A stretch of DNA of 64,000 nt. It comes from Leptotrichia hongkongensis. Its GTDB lineage: Bacteria; Fusobacteriota; Fusobacteriia; Fusobacteriales; Leptotrichiaceae. The stretch covers positions 124,001 to 188,000 of the forward strand of contig NZ_JBGORW010000001.1 in NCBI RefSeq assembly GCF_041538065.1. The letters run 5' to 3'. This document shows, piece after piece, positions 18,333-27,305 of this stretch (its first letter is position 1; each line of letters begins with the position of its first letter). The position numbers and the translations under genes were made by a program. The notes under the pieces were generated by a model. It was not told where the DNA came from and made no database searches. It saw nothing but the letters and a program-made list of their open reading frames with translations.

Positions 18333-19572
18333 TTTCTAAACCTCCATTTAACTCATAAATTCCATTTTTTCCGTCAGTTTGCTTATCTTTTAGTACAGAA
18401 AAAACAGTATGCATATCTTTATCTCCACGCCCAGACACATTTACAATGATAGTTTCTCTCTTGTCTTTAGAAAGTGCAGGACATAATTTTTCAAGATAGG
18501 CTAACGCATGGGAACTCTCAATTGCTGGAATAATACCTTCTTTTCTTGTAACAAGCATTAGTGCCTTCATTGCCTCATCATCAGTAATTGGTGCGTAAGT
18601 TGCTCTTTTTGTATCAAATAGATGTGAATGTTCGGGACCTACTCCTGGATAGTCAAGTCCAGCGGAAATTGAGTGAACTGGGCTTATTTGTCCGTATTTG
18701 TTTTGAAGAACATAAGTTTTCATTCCGTGGATAATTCCAGGTTTTCCAAGTGTCAATGTGGCAGCGTGCATATCTGTGTCAATTCCATATCCTCCAGCTT
18801 CGACTCCATAAAGTTTTGTTGAGCTGTCTTCCAAAAATGCACTAAAAATACCAATAGCATTACTTCCGCCACCAATACAGGCAATTACGTGATCAGCATG
18901 CTTTCCAAGTTCCTCCAGCTGTGCTTTTGCTTCGTAACCGATAATTGACTGAAAATCACGCACGATAGTCGGATATGGATGAGGTCCTACAACAGATCCG
19001 ATTACATAAAACACAGTTTCTATCTCTGCAACCCAAGACTGAATAGCCGCAGTTGTCGCTTCCTTCAAAGTTTTAAGCCCATCTTCAATTGAAATAACTC
19101 TCGCTCCCAAAAGCTCCATTCTAAAAACATTTAATTTTTGCCGTTCAATGTCAATAGCTCCCATGTAAACGTCACACTCCAAACCTAATAGAGCGGCCGC
19201 AGTAGCAGTAGCAACTCCGTGCTGTCCAGCCCCAGTTTCAGCAATAACTTTTTTCTTTCCCATTTTTTTAGCAAGTAAAACTTGCCCAAGCGCATTATTA
19301 ATTTTATGAGCACCAGTATGGTTCAAGTCTTCTCTTTTCAAGTAAATATCATGGTTATAATGTTCACTCAAATTTTTTGCATAATAGAGCGGAGTTTCAC
19401 GGCCAACATAATTTTTTAGCAAATTATCAAATTCTTCAAAAAATTCCTTATCATTCTTTAGCTTTTCATATTCGGATTCCAGTTCCGATAGAGCAAACAT
19501 AGCAGTTTCAGGTACAAATTGTCCGCCAAATTGCCCAAAATATGCCTTTTCATTAAAATGTTTATTTTCCAT
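18325..19572 (-). CDS. trpB: Tryptophan synthase beta subunit
   Basis: PLP enzyme joining indole and serine to make tryptophan. The PLP Lys is K90 in HTGAHKINNALGQ. The phosphate-binding glycine loop CIGGGSNAIG lies at about 230-240. The N-terminus YFGQFGGQFVPET is the canonical TrpB1 start. 415 residues. ATG after AAGGAAAAAAAT. 34 bases separate it from trpF upstream, and it overlaps trpA. Confidence 0.97.
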   Translation of the reverse strand: MENKHFNEKAYFGQFGGQFVPETAMFALSELESEYEKLKNDKEFFEEFDNLLKNYVGRETPLYYAKNLSEHYNHDIYLKREDLNHTGAHKINNALGQVLLAKKMGKKKVIAETGAGQHGVATATAAALLGLECDVYMGAIDIERQKLNVFRMELLGARVISIEDGLKTLKEATTAAIQSWVAEIETVFYVIGSVVGPHPYPTIVRDFQSIIGYEAKAQLEELGKHADHVIACIGGGSNAIGIFSAFLEDSSTKLYGVEAGGYGIDTDMHAATLTLGKPGIIHGMKTYVLQNKYGQISPVHSISAGLDYPGVGPEHSHLFDTKRATYAPITDDEAMKALMLVTRKEGIIPAIESSHALAYLEKLCPALSKDKRETIIVNVSGRGDKDMHTVFSVLKDKQTDGKNGIYELNGGLENE

Positions 19573-19606
19573 ATTTTTTTCCTTTCATATCAATCTTTTT
19601 AAATTA

Positions 19607-20317
19607 TTATTTCTTTTTTACCAAATTTACAACATTTTCAACTAATTCCTTACTTTTTCTATTGTTAACTTCAACTTTGCTGTTTATATCCAAAATGGCA
19701 GGCTTGTACTCAAGCGCTTTTTGAATATTCTCAATCGACAGCCCTCCAGCCAGTACAAATGAATACTTATCTAATTTTTTTAAAATACTCCAATCAAAGA
19801 CAATTCCATTTCCCCCACGATTTTCTCCTTTTGCGTCAAATAGAGGGTATTCAATATATGGCTTGTAGTCAGCAATATTCGGAAGTTCATCAGTCACGCC
19901 AAAAACTTTCCAAAGCTTCGTTTTAGCAGGGAAGTTTTTTCGTTTTCTAAAACAATTTTTTTCGTACAATTTTTCTAATTTTTGAGTAAGTTCCATGCAA
20001 TATTCCACTGACTCATCTCCATGCAGCTGAATGACATCGATATCTGTTTCTTCAACAATTTTTACAACATTCTCAATCATCGCATTTACAAATACCCCAA
20101 CAGTCTTTTTCCCATGCCTATGTGCAATCCGTGTAATTTTAGCCGCAAGTTCATTATCCACTTGCCTTTGACTTTCTGCAAAAATACATCCAAAATAGTC
20201 AATATCCAAAGTTTTCAATTCATTAATTTCAGTAATGCTTTTAATTCCACAAACCTTTAATTTAGTAGTATTTTCTGTGAAATCATCAGTTGCCACATTA
20301 TTTTCTTTTTTCTCCAA
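19607..20317 (-). CDS. trpF: Phosphoribosylanthranilate isomerase
   Basis: Amadori rearrangement of PRA to CdRP in tryptophan synthesis. Catalytic Cys C23 in LKVCGIKS; the late catalytic Asp is in LDINSKVE. QLHGDE and LAGGLS are family motifs. 236 residues is longer than the ~205 norm: it has an extra ~17-residue charged N-terminus and an insert around LYEKNCFRKRKNF. Start is a TTG with GGAAGG at good spacing (MEKKENN); no ATG fits. A 117-base gap separates it from trpC, which contains a small CAAGGA/TCCTTG hairpin. Confidence 0.93.
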   Translation of the reverse strand: MEKKENNVATDDFTENTTKLKVCGIKSITEINELKTLDIDYFGCIFAESQRQVDNELAAKITRIAHRHGKKTVGVFVNAMIENVVKIVEETDIDVIQLHGDESVEYCMELTQKLEKLYEKNCFRKRKNFPAKTKLWKVFGVTDELPNIADYKPYIEYPLFDAKGENRGGNGIVFDWSILKKLDKYSFVLAGGLSIENIQKALEYKPAILDINSKVEVNNRKSKELVENVVNLVKKK

Positions 20318-20434
20318 TTTTTTTCCTTCCCATAAATTTAAAGTTATTTTTCTAAGACCAGTTTAACAACCTAAGTTTTTTATTTCCCCAAGGATTTTTG
20401 GCTCCTTGTTTCAGAATATTTATTTTATCAAATT

Positions 20435-21160
20435 CTAAAGAAGCCCTTTCATAAGTGCCTCTCCGATTAGCAGTCCATCCACGTTCAATTTTTCTGCATA
20501 CTCCACATCCTCTTTTGACAAAAATCCACTTTCACTTACAATAGTCAAATTTTTTAAAACATCGCTTGGAATTTCATTTATCAGTTTTTCCGTAGTTCTA
20601 ATATCAACTTCAAAAGTATTCAAATTTCGGTTATTTATCCCCAAAATCTCCAAATTCGGAATTTTCAAAGCCCTTCTTATTTCCTCTTCATCATGAGTTT
20701 CCACCAGAACATCCATTTCCAAATTCTGTGCCAGCTTATGAAGATCCAAAAGCGTCTTATCATCCAGCATTCTCACAATCAGTAAAATCGCTGAAGCCCC
20801 CAAAAATTTAGCATGAGCCACTTGAAATGGAGTATAAATAAAATCTTTCCTTAAAATTGGCATTTCTGGAAATTTTTCCCTTACAACTTTTATAAAATCA
20901 TTCTCCCCTTTAAAATATTCCTTTTCCGTCAATATCGAAAAAGCTGAAACTCCTTTATCCACATAACTTTGTGCCTGTTTTAACAAATCAAAATCATCTT
21001 TCGCAATTTTTCCCTTCGATGGAGAAGCCCTCTTAATTTCCCCAATAATCTGAATTCCTTTTTGATTAAGTGCCTTTTTTAAAGATGGTTGCTTAAAAGA
21101 CTTTAATTCGTCTACAAGCTGTATATCTCTTTTAATTTTTATTTTTTCTAAAATATCCAT
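20435..21160 (-). CDS. trpC: Indole-3-glycerol phosphate synthase
   Basis: Closes the indole ring from CdRP. TIM-barrel family motifs: IGEIKRASPSKG (catalytic Lys), ILRKDFIYTPFQ, LVETHDEEE, GINNRNLNTFEV and VSESG near the end. I place the start at the ATG giving MDILEKIKIKRD, which has GAAAGGA upstream; the frame is open a little further but without a proper start codon. About 241 residues, slightly shorter than the usual 250-260. The preceding 115-residue membrane ORF ends 11 bases before this start. Confidence 0.95.
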   Translation of the reverse strand: MDILEKIKIKRDIQLVDELKSFKQPSLKKALNQKGIQIIGEIKRASPSKGKIAKDDFDLLKQAQSYVDKGVSAFSILTEKEYFKGENDFIKVVREKFPEMPILRKDFIYTPFQVAHAKFLGASAILLIVRMLDDKTLLDLHKLAQNLEMDVLVETHDEEEIRRALKIPNLEILGINNRNLNTFEVDIRTTEKLINEIPSDVLKNLTIVSESGFLSKEDVEYAEKLNVDGLLIGEALMKGLL

Positions 21161-21170
21161 ATTTTTCCTT

Positions 21171-21518
21171 TCAATAAAGTATAATTTTATCAATAAATTT
21201 AATAAAAATTCCCAACACGATTACATGTGTAAAAAAAATTATTATTTTTAATTTAATTTTATATTTTTTCCTTTTTTCTTTATCTTTAATTCTATTTATT
21301 TTTTCAAGCTTTTTAAAACTGAAGTATATAATTATTATTTTAAATAAAATCCAACTTATAGGAAGATTCCAAAATCTATTTTTAATCGTATTATTAAGGA
21401 GATCAGGCAAAATCCATAAAGGATCTACTGGAGCATAAAATAAAAAGATAATTATAGATATTATGTCAGGCGCTATAAAATACCTCAAACATTTTTCTTT
21501 ATATAAAGTTTTTATCAT
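21171..21518 (-). CDS. Small membrane protein of unknown function inside the trp operon
   Basis: 115 residues with three hydrophobic stretches (about 14-30, 52-70 and 92-110) separated by a very basic loop (KKLEKINRIKDKEKRKKYK). I recognise no family. GGAAAG lies upstream of the ATG at an acceptable distance. It lies between the ATPase gene and trpC and is not part of known trp operons, so with the ATPase it looks like an insertion into the operon. Confidence 0.55.
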   Translation of the reverse strand: MIKTLYKEKCLRYFIAPDIISIIIFLFYAPVDPLWILPDLLNNTIKNRFWNLPISWILFKIIIIYFSFKKLEKINRIKDKEKRKKYKIKLKIIIFFTHVIVLGIFIKFIDKIILY

Positions 21519-21571
21519 ATTCGCACCATTCTTTCCAAAAATTTTAATTTATAAATATTTTCAGTTTCTTT

Positions 21572-22783
21572 TTAGTCTTTCAATAAAAAATCAATAATAT
21601 TCAAATGTTTTATCCCGTTTCTTGACATATCAAATCTATCCATAGAAATTACATATTTTGGATAATTATCATTAATTTTTTCAAATGGCAAAAATTCCCT
21701 TTTTATAGTATCTTCAGAAGCAAGTAAATATGCTACCTGAATATAAATTTTCTCATTATTTGTTTTTGTACAGACAAAATCTATTTCTAAATTATTCAAT
21801 TTTCCGATTTTTATGTTATAGCCTTTTCGCAATAATTCCATATAGACAATATTTTCAAAAATTTGATTTATATCTCTTTCGTTTGTTTCTAAAATTGCTT
21901 CTCTTATTCCATGGTCTGCAATATAATATTTTTCACTCACATTTAGAACTTCTTTACCTTGTATTTCGTAACGAGGGACTTTGTGAATCAAAAATGCGTT
22001 TTCACAGGCTTTTATGTAATTTAGCACAGTATCTACTGCAACTTTTCTATTTTCGCTTTTAAAATATTTTGAAATTGAATTTGCAGAAAATGTATTCCCA
22101 ATGTTCATTACGATGTAATTGATAATTCGCTCTAATAATTCAGTATTTCTTATATTGCTTCTTTGAGTAATATCTTTTAATATTATTGATGAATATATAT
22201 CTTTTAAATATTGCATGCTTGATTCCACTTCATAATTCAAATTATGTAAAAATGGCATCCCACCTAGTTTAACATACTTTTCAAACATTTCTTCTTTTGA
22301 AATATTTTTATTTATATTTTGGTATATTGAGCAAAACTCTTTAAATGAAAAAGGGTAAATTTCAATTTCAACGTATCTTCCTGCAAGGTAAGTTGCAAGT
22401 TCTCCCGATAATAGTTTAGCATTGGAACCTGTTATATAAATATCGAATTGCTTATCTTCTGTTCTTAATGAATTTATACACTTTTCCCATTCTTTTACTT
22501 CCTGAATTTCATCCAAAAATAAATAGAATTTCTCTTGAATATTTTCTGCTTTTTCCAATATATATTCATTCAATGTATCCGCATAGCAAAGATGTCTATT
22601 TCTTAAATTTTCAAAATTGATATAAATAAATTGATTTTCGTCAACACCGTTTTTTTTCAATTCTTTCATAATCAATTTTAACATTACAGATTTACCGCTT
22701 CTCCTTATTCCTGTCAAAACTTTAATAATATCTTTATCTATAAAGGGTTTAATTTTTTCAAAATAAATTTTTCTTTCTATCAT
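21572..22783 (-). CDS. AAA ATPase with C-terminal DUF4143 domain
   Basis: Member of the archaeal-type AAA_14/DUF4143 ATPases. Walker A GIRRSGKS (about 25-32), Walker B YLFLDEIQEV (about 91-100), sensor-like YITGSNAKLLSGELATYLAGRY. The DUF4143 C-terminal half contains a nuclease-fold-like segment (LEIDFVCTKTNNEKIYIQVAY). Function of the family is unsettled; many members occur as accessory singletons. ATG after AGAGGTGAT. It interrupts the trp operon between trpGD and trpC and probably has some transcription of its own. Confidence 0.88.
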   Translation of the reverse strand: MIERKIYFEKIKPFIDKDIIKVLTGIRRSGKSVMLKLIMKELKKNGVDENQFIYINFENLRNRHLCYADTLNEYILEKAENIQEKFYLFLDEIQEVKEWEKCINSLRTEDKQFDIYITGSNAKLLSGELATYLAGRYVEIEIYPFSFKEFCSIYQNINKNISKEEMFEKYVKLGGMPFLHNLNYEVESSMQYLKDIYSSIILKDITQRSNIRNTELLERIINYIVMNIGNTFSANSISKYFKSENRKVAVDTVLNYIKACENAFLIHKVPRYEIQGKEVLNVSEKYYIADHGIREAILETNERDINQIFENIVYMELLRKGYNIKIGKLNNLEIDFVCTKTNNEKIYIQVAYLLASEDTIKREFLPFEKINDNYPKYVISMDRFDMSRNGIKHLNIIDFLLKD

Positions 22784-22906
22784 AAAATCACCTCTATAAA
22801 TATTTTATCATACTTACAACTAATAAAAAAGATATTTTTTAAATTTTTATCAGTTATAATCTATAAAAAATATAAATTAGTAATTTTATCAATTATATCC
22901 AAAAAA

Positions 22907-24553
22907 TTATTTTGTGATTTTCACATAATCTTTATAAAACTCATAAACCTTCCCACTTTCAATTGCTTCTAAAACCATATCCTTTGCTTTTGCAGGGTGA
23001 TCTACCACATCCGCAGTATAAAGTGCAAACATTGCATTCAATACGACAATATCAAATTTTGCTGATTTTTCTGCGCCTTTTAAGATTTTTATCAAAATTT
23101 CAGCATTTTCCTCTGGAGTTCCGCCTTCAATTTCAGAATGAAAAGCCCGTTTAAAGCCAAAACTTTCAGGAGATACTGTATATTCGAAAATTTGTTCATC
23201 TTTTACTTCAATAATTTTAGTGTCATCACAAATTGTTATTTCATCAAGACCATCATTTCCTCGAACAGCTAATGCATGCTTTCTTCCCAGTAATTGTAAT
23301 GTTTCAGCGTACAATCTGTGTACAGGCTCGTGGTAAAGTCCAACCAATTGGTATTTCAATTTTGTGTTTGGATGAAGCAGTGGACCTAAAATGTTAAATA
23401 CAGTTCTTATTCCAAGACGGCTTCTAACTTCTCGAACTTCTCCAACTAATTTGTGAAAAAATGGGGCATGAAAGAAAGCAAGATTTTTTACGTGCAGTTT
23501 TTCAATTTGATTTGCAAGCGAGTTTTCAAGCGGTACTCCTAGTTTGTCAAGCACATCACTGCTTCCGCTTTTACTCGAGATTGCACGATTTCCATGTTTT
23601 GCGACATTTACTCGCATTGCTCCTAGAATAAATGAAACTGCTGTTGAAATATTTATCGTCTTGAATCCATCGCCACCAGTTCCGCAAACATCAATCATAT
23701 CAGAATCATCTTCAAAAGTTGTGCTGTATTCCAGGATATTTTTTACAAATGCTGTAAGTGATTCAGGATAAAGGCTTTTTTCTGAAATAAGTACAAGCAA
23801 GGCTCCAAGTTGAACAATGTCATAATTCTTGCTGTCAATAATTTTACAGATTTCACGAAAATCAGTATCTGTCAATGCAATATTTTCCTGTAATTTTTTT
23901 AAATATTTATTCATATCTATAAAGTTTCCTTTCTCGTTAGTATTTTTAGAATTTTCATCATTTTGCAAAGTTTCTGAAACTTCAATATTCAAGAAGTTTC
24001 GTATCATATTTTTTCCATATTCAGTAAAAATTGATTCTGGATGGAACTGTATTCCAAAAATATTTTTACTTTTGTGTTCCACAGCCATTGCAACCCCATC
24101 CTCAGACTTTGCTGTAACTTCAAGTTCTTTTGGAATATCGTCAACATAAAGCGAATGATATCTCATAACTTTAAATTTTTTTGGCAAGTTTTTAAATAAT
24201 ACAGAATTCTCGGATAAAACTGTAATTTCTGAAGTTTTACCATGCAATGGATTTTCAAGCCTTTTTATTTCTCCACCAAAATTCATTCCAATTGCCTGAT
24301 GTCCAAGACAAATTCCTAAAATTGGAATATTCCCCAGTTCATCAGTATTATTTAAAATTTCTAGGCAAATTCCGCTGTCCTTTGGATGTTTTGGACCAGG
24401 AGAAAAAATTATTTTACTAGGATTCATTTTTTTTATATCATCAATTGTAATTGCGTCATTTCTAACAGTAATAACTTCATCATCTGTCATTTCCTTCAAA
24501 TACTGCTCAACATTAAATACAAAAGAATCATAATTGTCAATCATCAAAATCAT
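22907..24553 (-). CDS. trpGD: Anthranilate synthase glutaminase / anthranilate phosphoribosyltransferase fusion
   Basis: Two domains in one chain. The N-terminal class I glutamine amidotransferase (about 1-190) supplies ammonia to TrpE: C82 in GICLGHQAIG, H171 and E173 in FGIQFHPES. After a polar linker (about 195-215), the TrpD domain transfers phosphoribose to anthranilate: PRPP-binding CGTGGDG (290-296), NISTAVSF, KHGNRAISSKSGSSDVL. 548 residues. The ATG follows the trpE stop directly, implying tight translational coupling and equal amounts of TrpE and TrpG. Same fusion as in enterobacteria. Confidence 0.96.
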   Translation of the reverse strand: MILMIDNYDSFVFNVEQYLKEMTDDEVITVRNDAITIDDIKKMNPSKIIFSPGPKHPKDSGICLEILNNTDELGNIPILGICLGHQAIGMNFGGEIKRLENPLHGKTSEITVLSENSVLFKNLPKKFKVMRYHSLYVDDIPKELEVTAKSEDGVAMAVEHKSKNIFGIQFHPESIFTEYGKNMIRNFLNIEVSETLQNDENSKNTNEKGNFIDMNKYLKKLQENIALTDTDFREICKIIDSKNYDIVQLGALLVLISEKSLYPESLTAFVKNILEYSTTFEDDSDMIDVCGTGGDGFKTINISTAVSFILGAMRVNVAKHGNRAISSKSGSSDVLDKLGVPLENSLANQIEKLHVKNLAFFHAPFFHKLVGEVREVRSRLGIRTVFNILGPLLHPNTKLKYQLVGLYHEPVHRLYAETLQLLGRKHALAVRGNDGLDEITICDDTKIIEVKDEQIFEYTVSPESFGFKRAFHSEIEGGTPEENAEILIKILKGAEKSAKFDIVVLNAMFALYTADVVDHPAKAKDMVLEAIESGKVYEFYKDYVKITK

Positions 24554-25888
24554 TTATTTCACATCCTTTCCACTTTTATTTTCATTGTTTTTATTTTTTT
24601 CTTCATTACAAAATTTTTTAAAAATGTTTAGCACAGATGCTCTTTTATGGCAAATTTCATCATATTCCTTCTCTTTTACAGAATCAAACACAATTCCTGC
24701 TCCAGCTTGAATAAATACATTTCGAACTTCATCAACTTTATTCAAGTCATAATTTTTATTTTCAAAAAATGCAGTACGAATAATAATCGCAAGCTGAACA
24801 TCTCCATTAAATCTCAAAAATCCAATTCCGCCAGCATAAACATTTCTTTTAAATGTCTCGAGTTCTGAAATGATTTGCATAGCACGAATTTTTGGCGATC
24901 CAGAAAGCGTTCCCGCTGGAAGAGCCTGAGCAATAACTTCAAATATCGACACATCTTTTCTTTTTTTCCCGTAAACATCAGTCACAATGTGCATTACATG
25001 TTCATAATTCTTAATATGCATAAGATTTTTTACAATAACTGAGCCACTTTCTGCAAATTTCCCAATATCATTTCTAGCCAAGTCAACAAGCATCCTATGT
25101 TCAGCACATTCTTTTTCATCATTTAATAAGTCGTTTGCTAAAAATGCATCTTCGTTGGCATCTTTTCCTCTAGGACGAGTTCCAGCGATAGGAGCAATAT
25201 AAATATTATCCGATGAAATATCAACCAGTATTTCTGGACTAGAACCAACAATGTCCCCATATTTCGTAGGAAAATGGTACATATACGGACTCGGATTTGC
25301 CTTTGACAATTTTTCATAAAAATCAAGAGAATCCATATTTGACGTAAGTTTTAACTGTTCGCTTAGTACAACTTGAAAAATATCTCCAGACTTAATATAT
25401 TCCTTTGCTTTTTCAATAATTCCATAATAATGTAATTGTTCCTCTTCAAAATCTGTTTTTATATCATAAAATAAATCAGAATCCTTAATTTTTTCAGAAA
25501 TTTCATCATTTAAAAAACTAAAATATTTTTCTTCATCTCCATAAAATGAAAATTCTTTACTAGTCTTTGAATAATGTAAATATGCCTTTGCATTGGCAAA
25601 AACAAACTGTGGAAATTTAAACTGCTCTTTTTCAATTTTTCCAATTTTTTCAAAAAAATGTATCGACTCATAAGCAAATGTCCCAAAAAGTCCTGCAAAA
25701 GGGGAAAGTCTTTTCTGTTTTACAAAAGAATTGTATATTTTTTTTAACGACTCATAACTGTATTCATTAGAATCAAAATATTCACAGTCAATCCCAATAA
25801 TAACTTGCCTTTCATCTTCAGCAAAATAGGAATTGCTAAATTTTTTTCTGATAATAGAGTAGTAATAAGTAGGTTTGTTTGTTAACAT
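24554..25888 (-). CDS. trpE: Anthranilate synthase component I
   Basis: Makes anthranilate from chorismate using ammonia from TrpG. The chorismate-binding half carries NPSPYMYHFP, GSSPEILV, IAGTRPRGK, ALPAGTLSGSPKIRAM and the final AGAGIVFDS. I start it at the ATG giving MLTNKPTYYYS; a GTG four codons upstream overlaps the ribosome binding site AGAAAGTGAG. At 444 residues it is shorter than the usual ~500. The N-terminal region does not show the LLES motif that forms the tryptophan feedback site in classic TrpE, so feedback control may differ. Regulated at distance by the leader/attenuator near 27 kb. Confidence 0.95.
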   Translation of the reverse strand: MLTNKPTYYYSIIRKKFSNSYFAEDERQVIIGIDCEYFDSNEYSYESLKKIYNSFVKQKRLSPFAGLFGTFAYESIHFFEKIGKIEKEQFKFPQFVFANAKAYLHYSKTSKEFSFYGDEEKYFSFLNDEISEKIKDSDLFYDIKTDFEEEQLHYYGIIEKAKEYIKSGDIFQVVLSEQLKLTSNMDSLDFYEKLSKANPSPYMYHFPTKYGDIVGSSPEILVDISSDNIYIAPIAGTRPRGKDANEDAFLANDLLNDEKECAEHRMLVDLARNDIGKFAESGSVIVKNLMHIKNYEHVMHIVTDVYGKKRKDVSIFEVIAQALPAGTLSGSPKIRAMQIISELETFKRNVYAGGIGFLRFNGDVQLAIIIRTAFFENKNYDLNKVDEVRNVFIQAGAGIVFDSVKEKEYDEICHKRASVLNIFKKFCNEEKNKNNENKSGKDVK

Positions 25889-26094
25889 AAAATATCTCAC
25901 TTTCTATATTATTGTATTTTTCTTTATTTATACTATTTTACAATCTATCCAACTATTAAATTATTCTTTAATTAAATTTTATCATCAAGTATTTATATAA
26001 GAATTCTTATTTAAAATTTGAAAAACTGCTTACTGTTAATAAATGTTTTTTCATAATTTCATGTTTTTTCTTTTTATATAAGCAAGGGAAATCA

Positions 26095-26750
26095 ATCGCC
26101 ATTTTCCTTTATTTCGCAATAAAAGTTATTTTAACATCTTTAAATAATGGTATATTAAAGAGAATGGCGAAAGTGCTATGCACTAACCCTGGCTCGTCTA
26201 AGCATTTTTTTGAAATATTCCCAAATTTTATTTGGGAAAGTAGTCTAAACATTTATATTTGGATAAACTTGAGTTACTACGAAAACGAAACTCGCTAACA
26301 CTCACTTTTGCAAATAAATAATTAGAACAACTCTATAAAATATATCTGCTATAAAGGTTCTAGCGAAATAAACACATAAATGTGTTTAGTCGTTTTCATT
26401 CCAAAAAAAATCACGACATTCTATATTAAATTATAAAGATTATTATATTTAAGTTTTAGGTTTTTACATTTTGAAAATACTAAATAAGCAAAATTTCGTT
26501 AAAGGAAAAATAACTAAATACGAATGTATTTCTTTCGCCATAATTTTTATAAAACGAAAACTTATTTATGTAAAAATAACTCTTATTTGCGAAAGTGAGC
26601 GTAGTTTTACGAAGCGAGTTTTATTTTTTCTTTATAAGAAAGTTTTGCGTAAAGCGGGGTAGTTCGTAGAACGTTTCGCCATTATCTTTAAATAGTAACC
26701 AGTTATACATGTTAAAATAACTGTTATTGCGAAAAAGAGCATGGTGTTTG
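26095..26750. repeat. ~650-bp imperfect palindromic element between trp attenuator and trpE
   Basis: Outer arms of ~70 bases pair end to end: left TTTCGCAATAAAAGTTATTT plus TAACAT matches, inverted, TTAAAATAACTGTTATTGCG on the right; both carry TCGCCATT. A second nested pair lies inside: AACTCGCTAACACTCACTTT and its inverse GAAAGTGAGCGTAG...GCGAGTT. The right half shares AAGCGAGTTTT, AAAGCGGGGT and GATGCCCTTACG with the repeat near 5.7 kb. A 63-codon ORF inside has no recognisable features. No transposase. The ~1.2 kb between trpE and the leader holds no other gene. Confidence 0.6.
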
Positions 26751-26904
26751 ATGCCCTTACGTTACAAAAAACTTGAATAAAAAAATAAAAGAACTATTAT
26801 TAACCATACTATTTATAAATAAAATTATAAAAGTCTTTAAGAGGGATACTTAAAAATTAGATTTAATTTTTTTAATTAAGATTATAAAATTAATTGTTAT
26901 AGAA

Positions 26905-26938
26905 TTTTATTTCTATTTTCTAAATGAGGTTTAGTGTT
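26905..26938. repeat. Family 2 element end fragment
   Basis: TTTTATTTCTATTTTC then TAAATGAGGTTTAGTGTTAG resembles the right end of the family 2 copy near trpA. It abuts the tail of the trp attenuator terminator. The partner end is not clear, so this is a relic. Confidence 0.45.
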
Positions 26939-26951
26939 AGTTGAAATTTAT

Positions 26952-26991
26952 AAAAAAAATTCTCTTAAATCATTTTACCGACTAAGAGAAT
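26952..26991 (-). terminator. trp attenuator terminator
   Basis: Minus-strand stem ATTCTCTTA / TAAGAGAAT, 15-base loop, then seven T. It lies about 100 bases downstream of the Trp-rich leader peptide and more than 1 kb before trpE: the position and form of an attenuator terminator. Confidence 0.85.
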
Positions 26992-27001
26992 TGTATAAAA
27001 T

Positions 27002-27033
27002 AAAAGCATTGATTTTGTTTCACCAATGCTTTT
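27002..27033 (-). promoter_or_regulatory. Second hairpin of the trp leader
   Basis: Perfect 10-bp stem AAAAGCATTG / CAATGCTTTT with a 12-base loop, between the leader peptide and the terminator. The GAGAA just before its first arm can pair with TTCTC of the terminator arm, giving a possible antiterminator. Confidence 0.6.
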
Positions 27034-27091
27034 CTCACAATATTTAATAATAGTAATTACAATAAATTTCAACATAGCTGGCAAAAAAATA

Positions 27092-27139
27092 TTAAATTGT
27101 ATTTAATTTTTTCCACCAAATCCAAGTTTGTTTAATCAT
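27092..27139 (-). CDS. trpL: trp operon leader peptide
   Basis: 15-residue ORF MIKQTWIWWKKLNTI with three Trp codons clustered as W-I-W-W. It has an excellent ribosome binding site (AAGGAG, then TGATTACA, then ATG). It is followed by a hairpin and a U-run terminator and preceded by a strong promoter. In ribosome-mediated attenuation, stalling at the Trp codons when charged tRNA-Trp is scarce prevents terminator formation. The gene order on this strand continues to trpE, though about 1.2 kb away. Confidence 0.88.
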   Translation of the reverse strand: MIKQTWIWWKKLNTI

Positions 27140-27185
27140 TGTAATCACTCCTTAAAATTTTTATTTATTATTTTACTCTACAAAT

Positions 27186-27214
27186 AATATACCACAAAAA
27201 ATGTATTTTGTAAA
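27186..27214 (-). promoter_or_regulatory. trp operon promoter
   Basis: Minus strand: TTTACA, 17-base spacer, TATATT, about 45 bases upstream of the leader peptide start. Confidence 0.75.
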
Positions 27215-27305
27215 ATATATTTTATTAATTTAACCATAAATTTTATTAATGATTAAAATGATTTTTTCAGTATTTGAACTTCTAATAAAACACAATTAAA
27301 TGGAA

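Noticed and set aside
25889..26095. T-box riboswitch ahead of trpE
   Set aside because: I looked for the conserved T-box sequence in the leader and found none; control is better explained by the Trp-codon leader peptide at 27 kb.
26471..26662. 63-codon ORF inside the palindromic element
   Set aside because: No good start signal, composition of repeat DNA, and it lies across the inverted arms.
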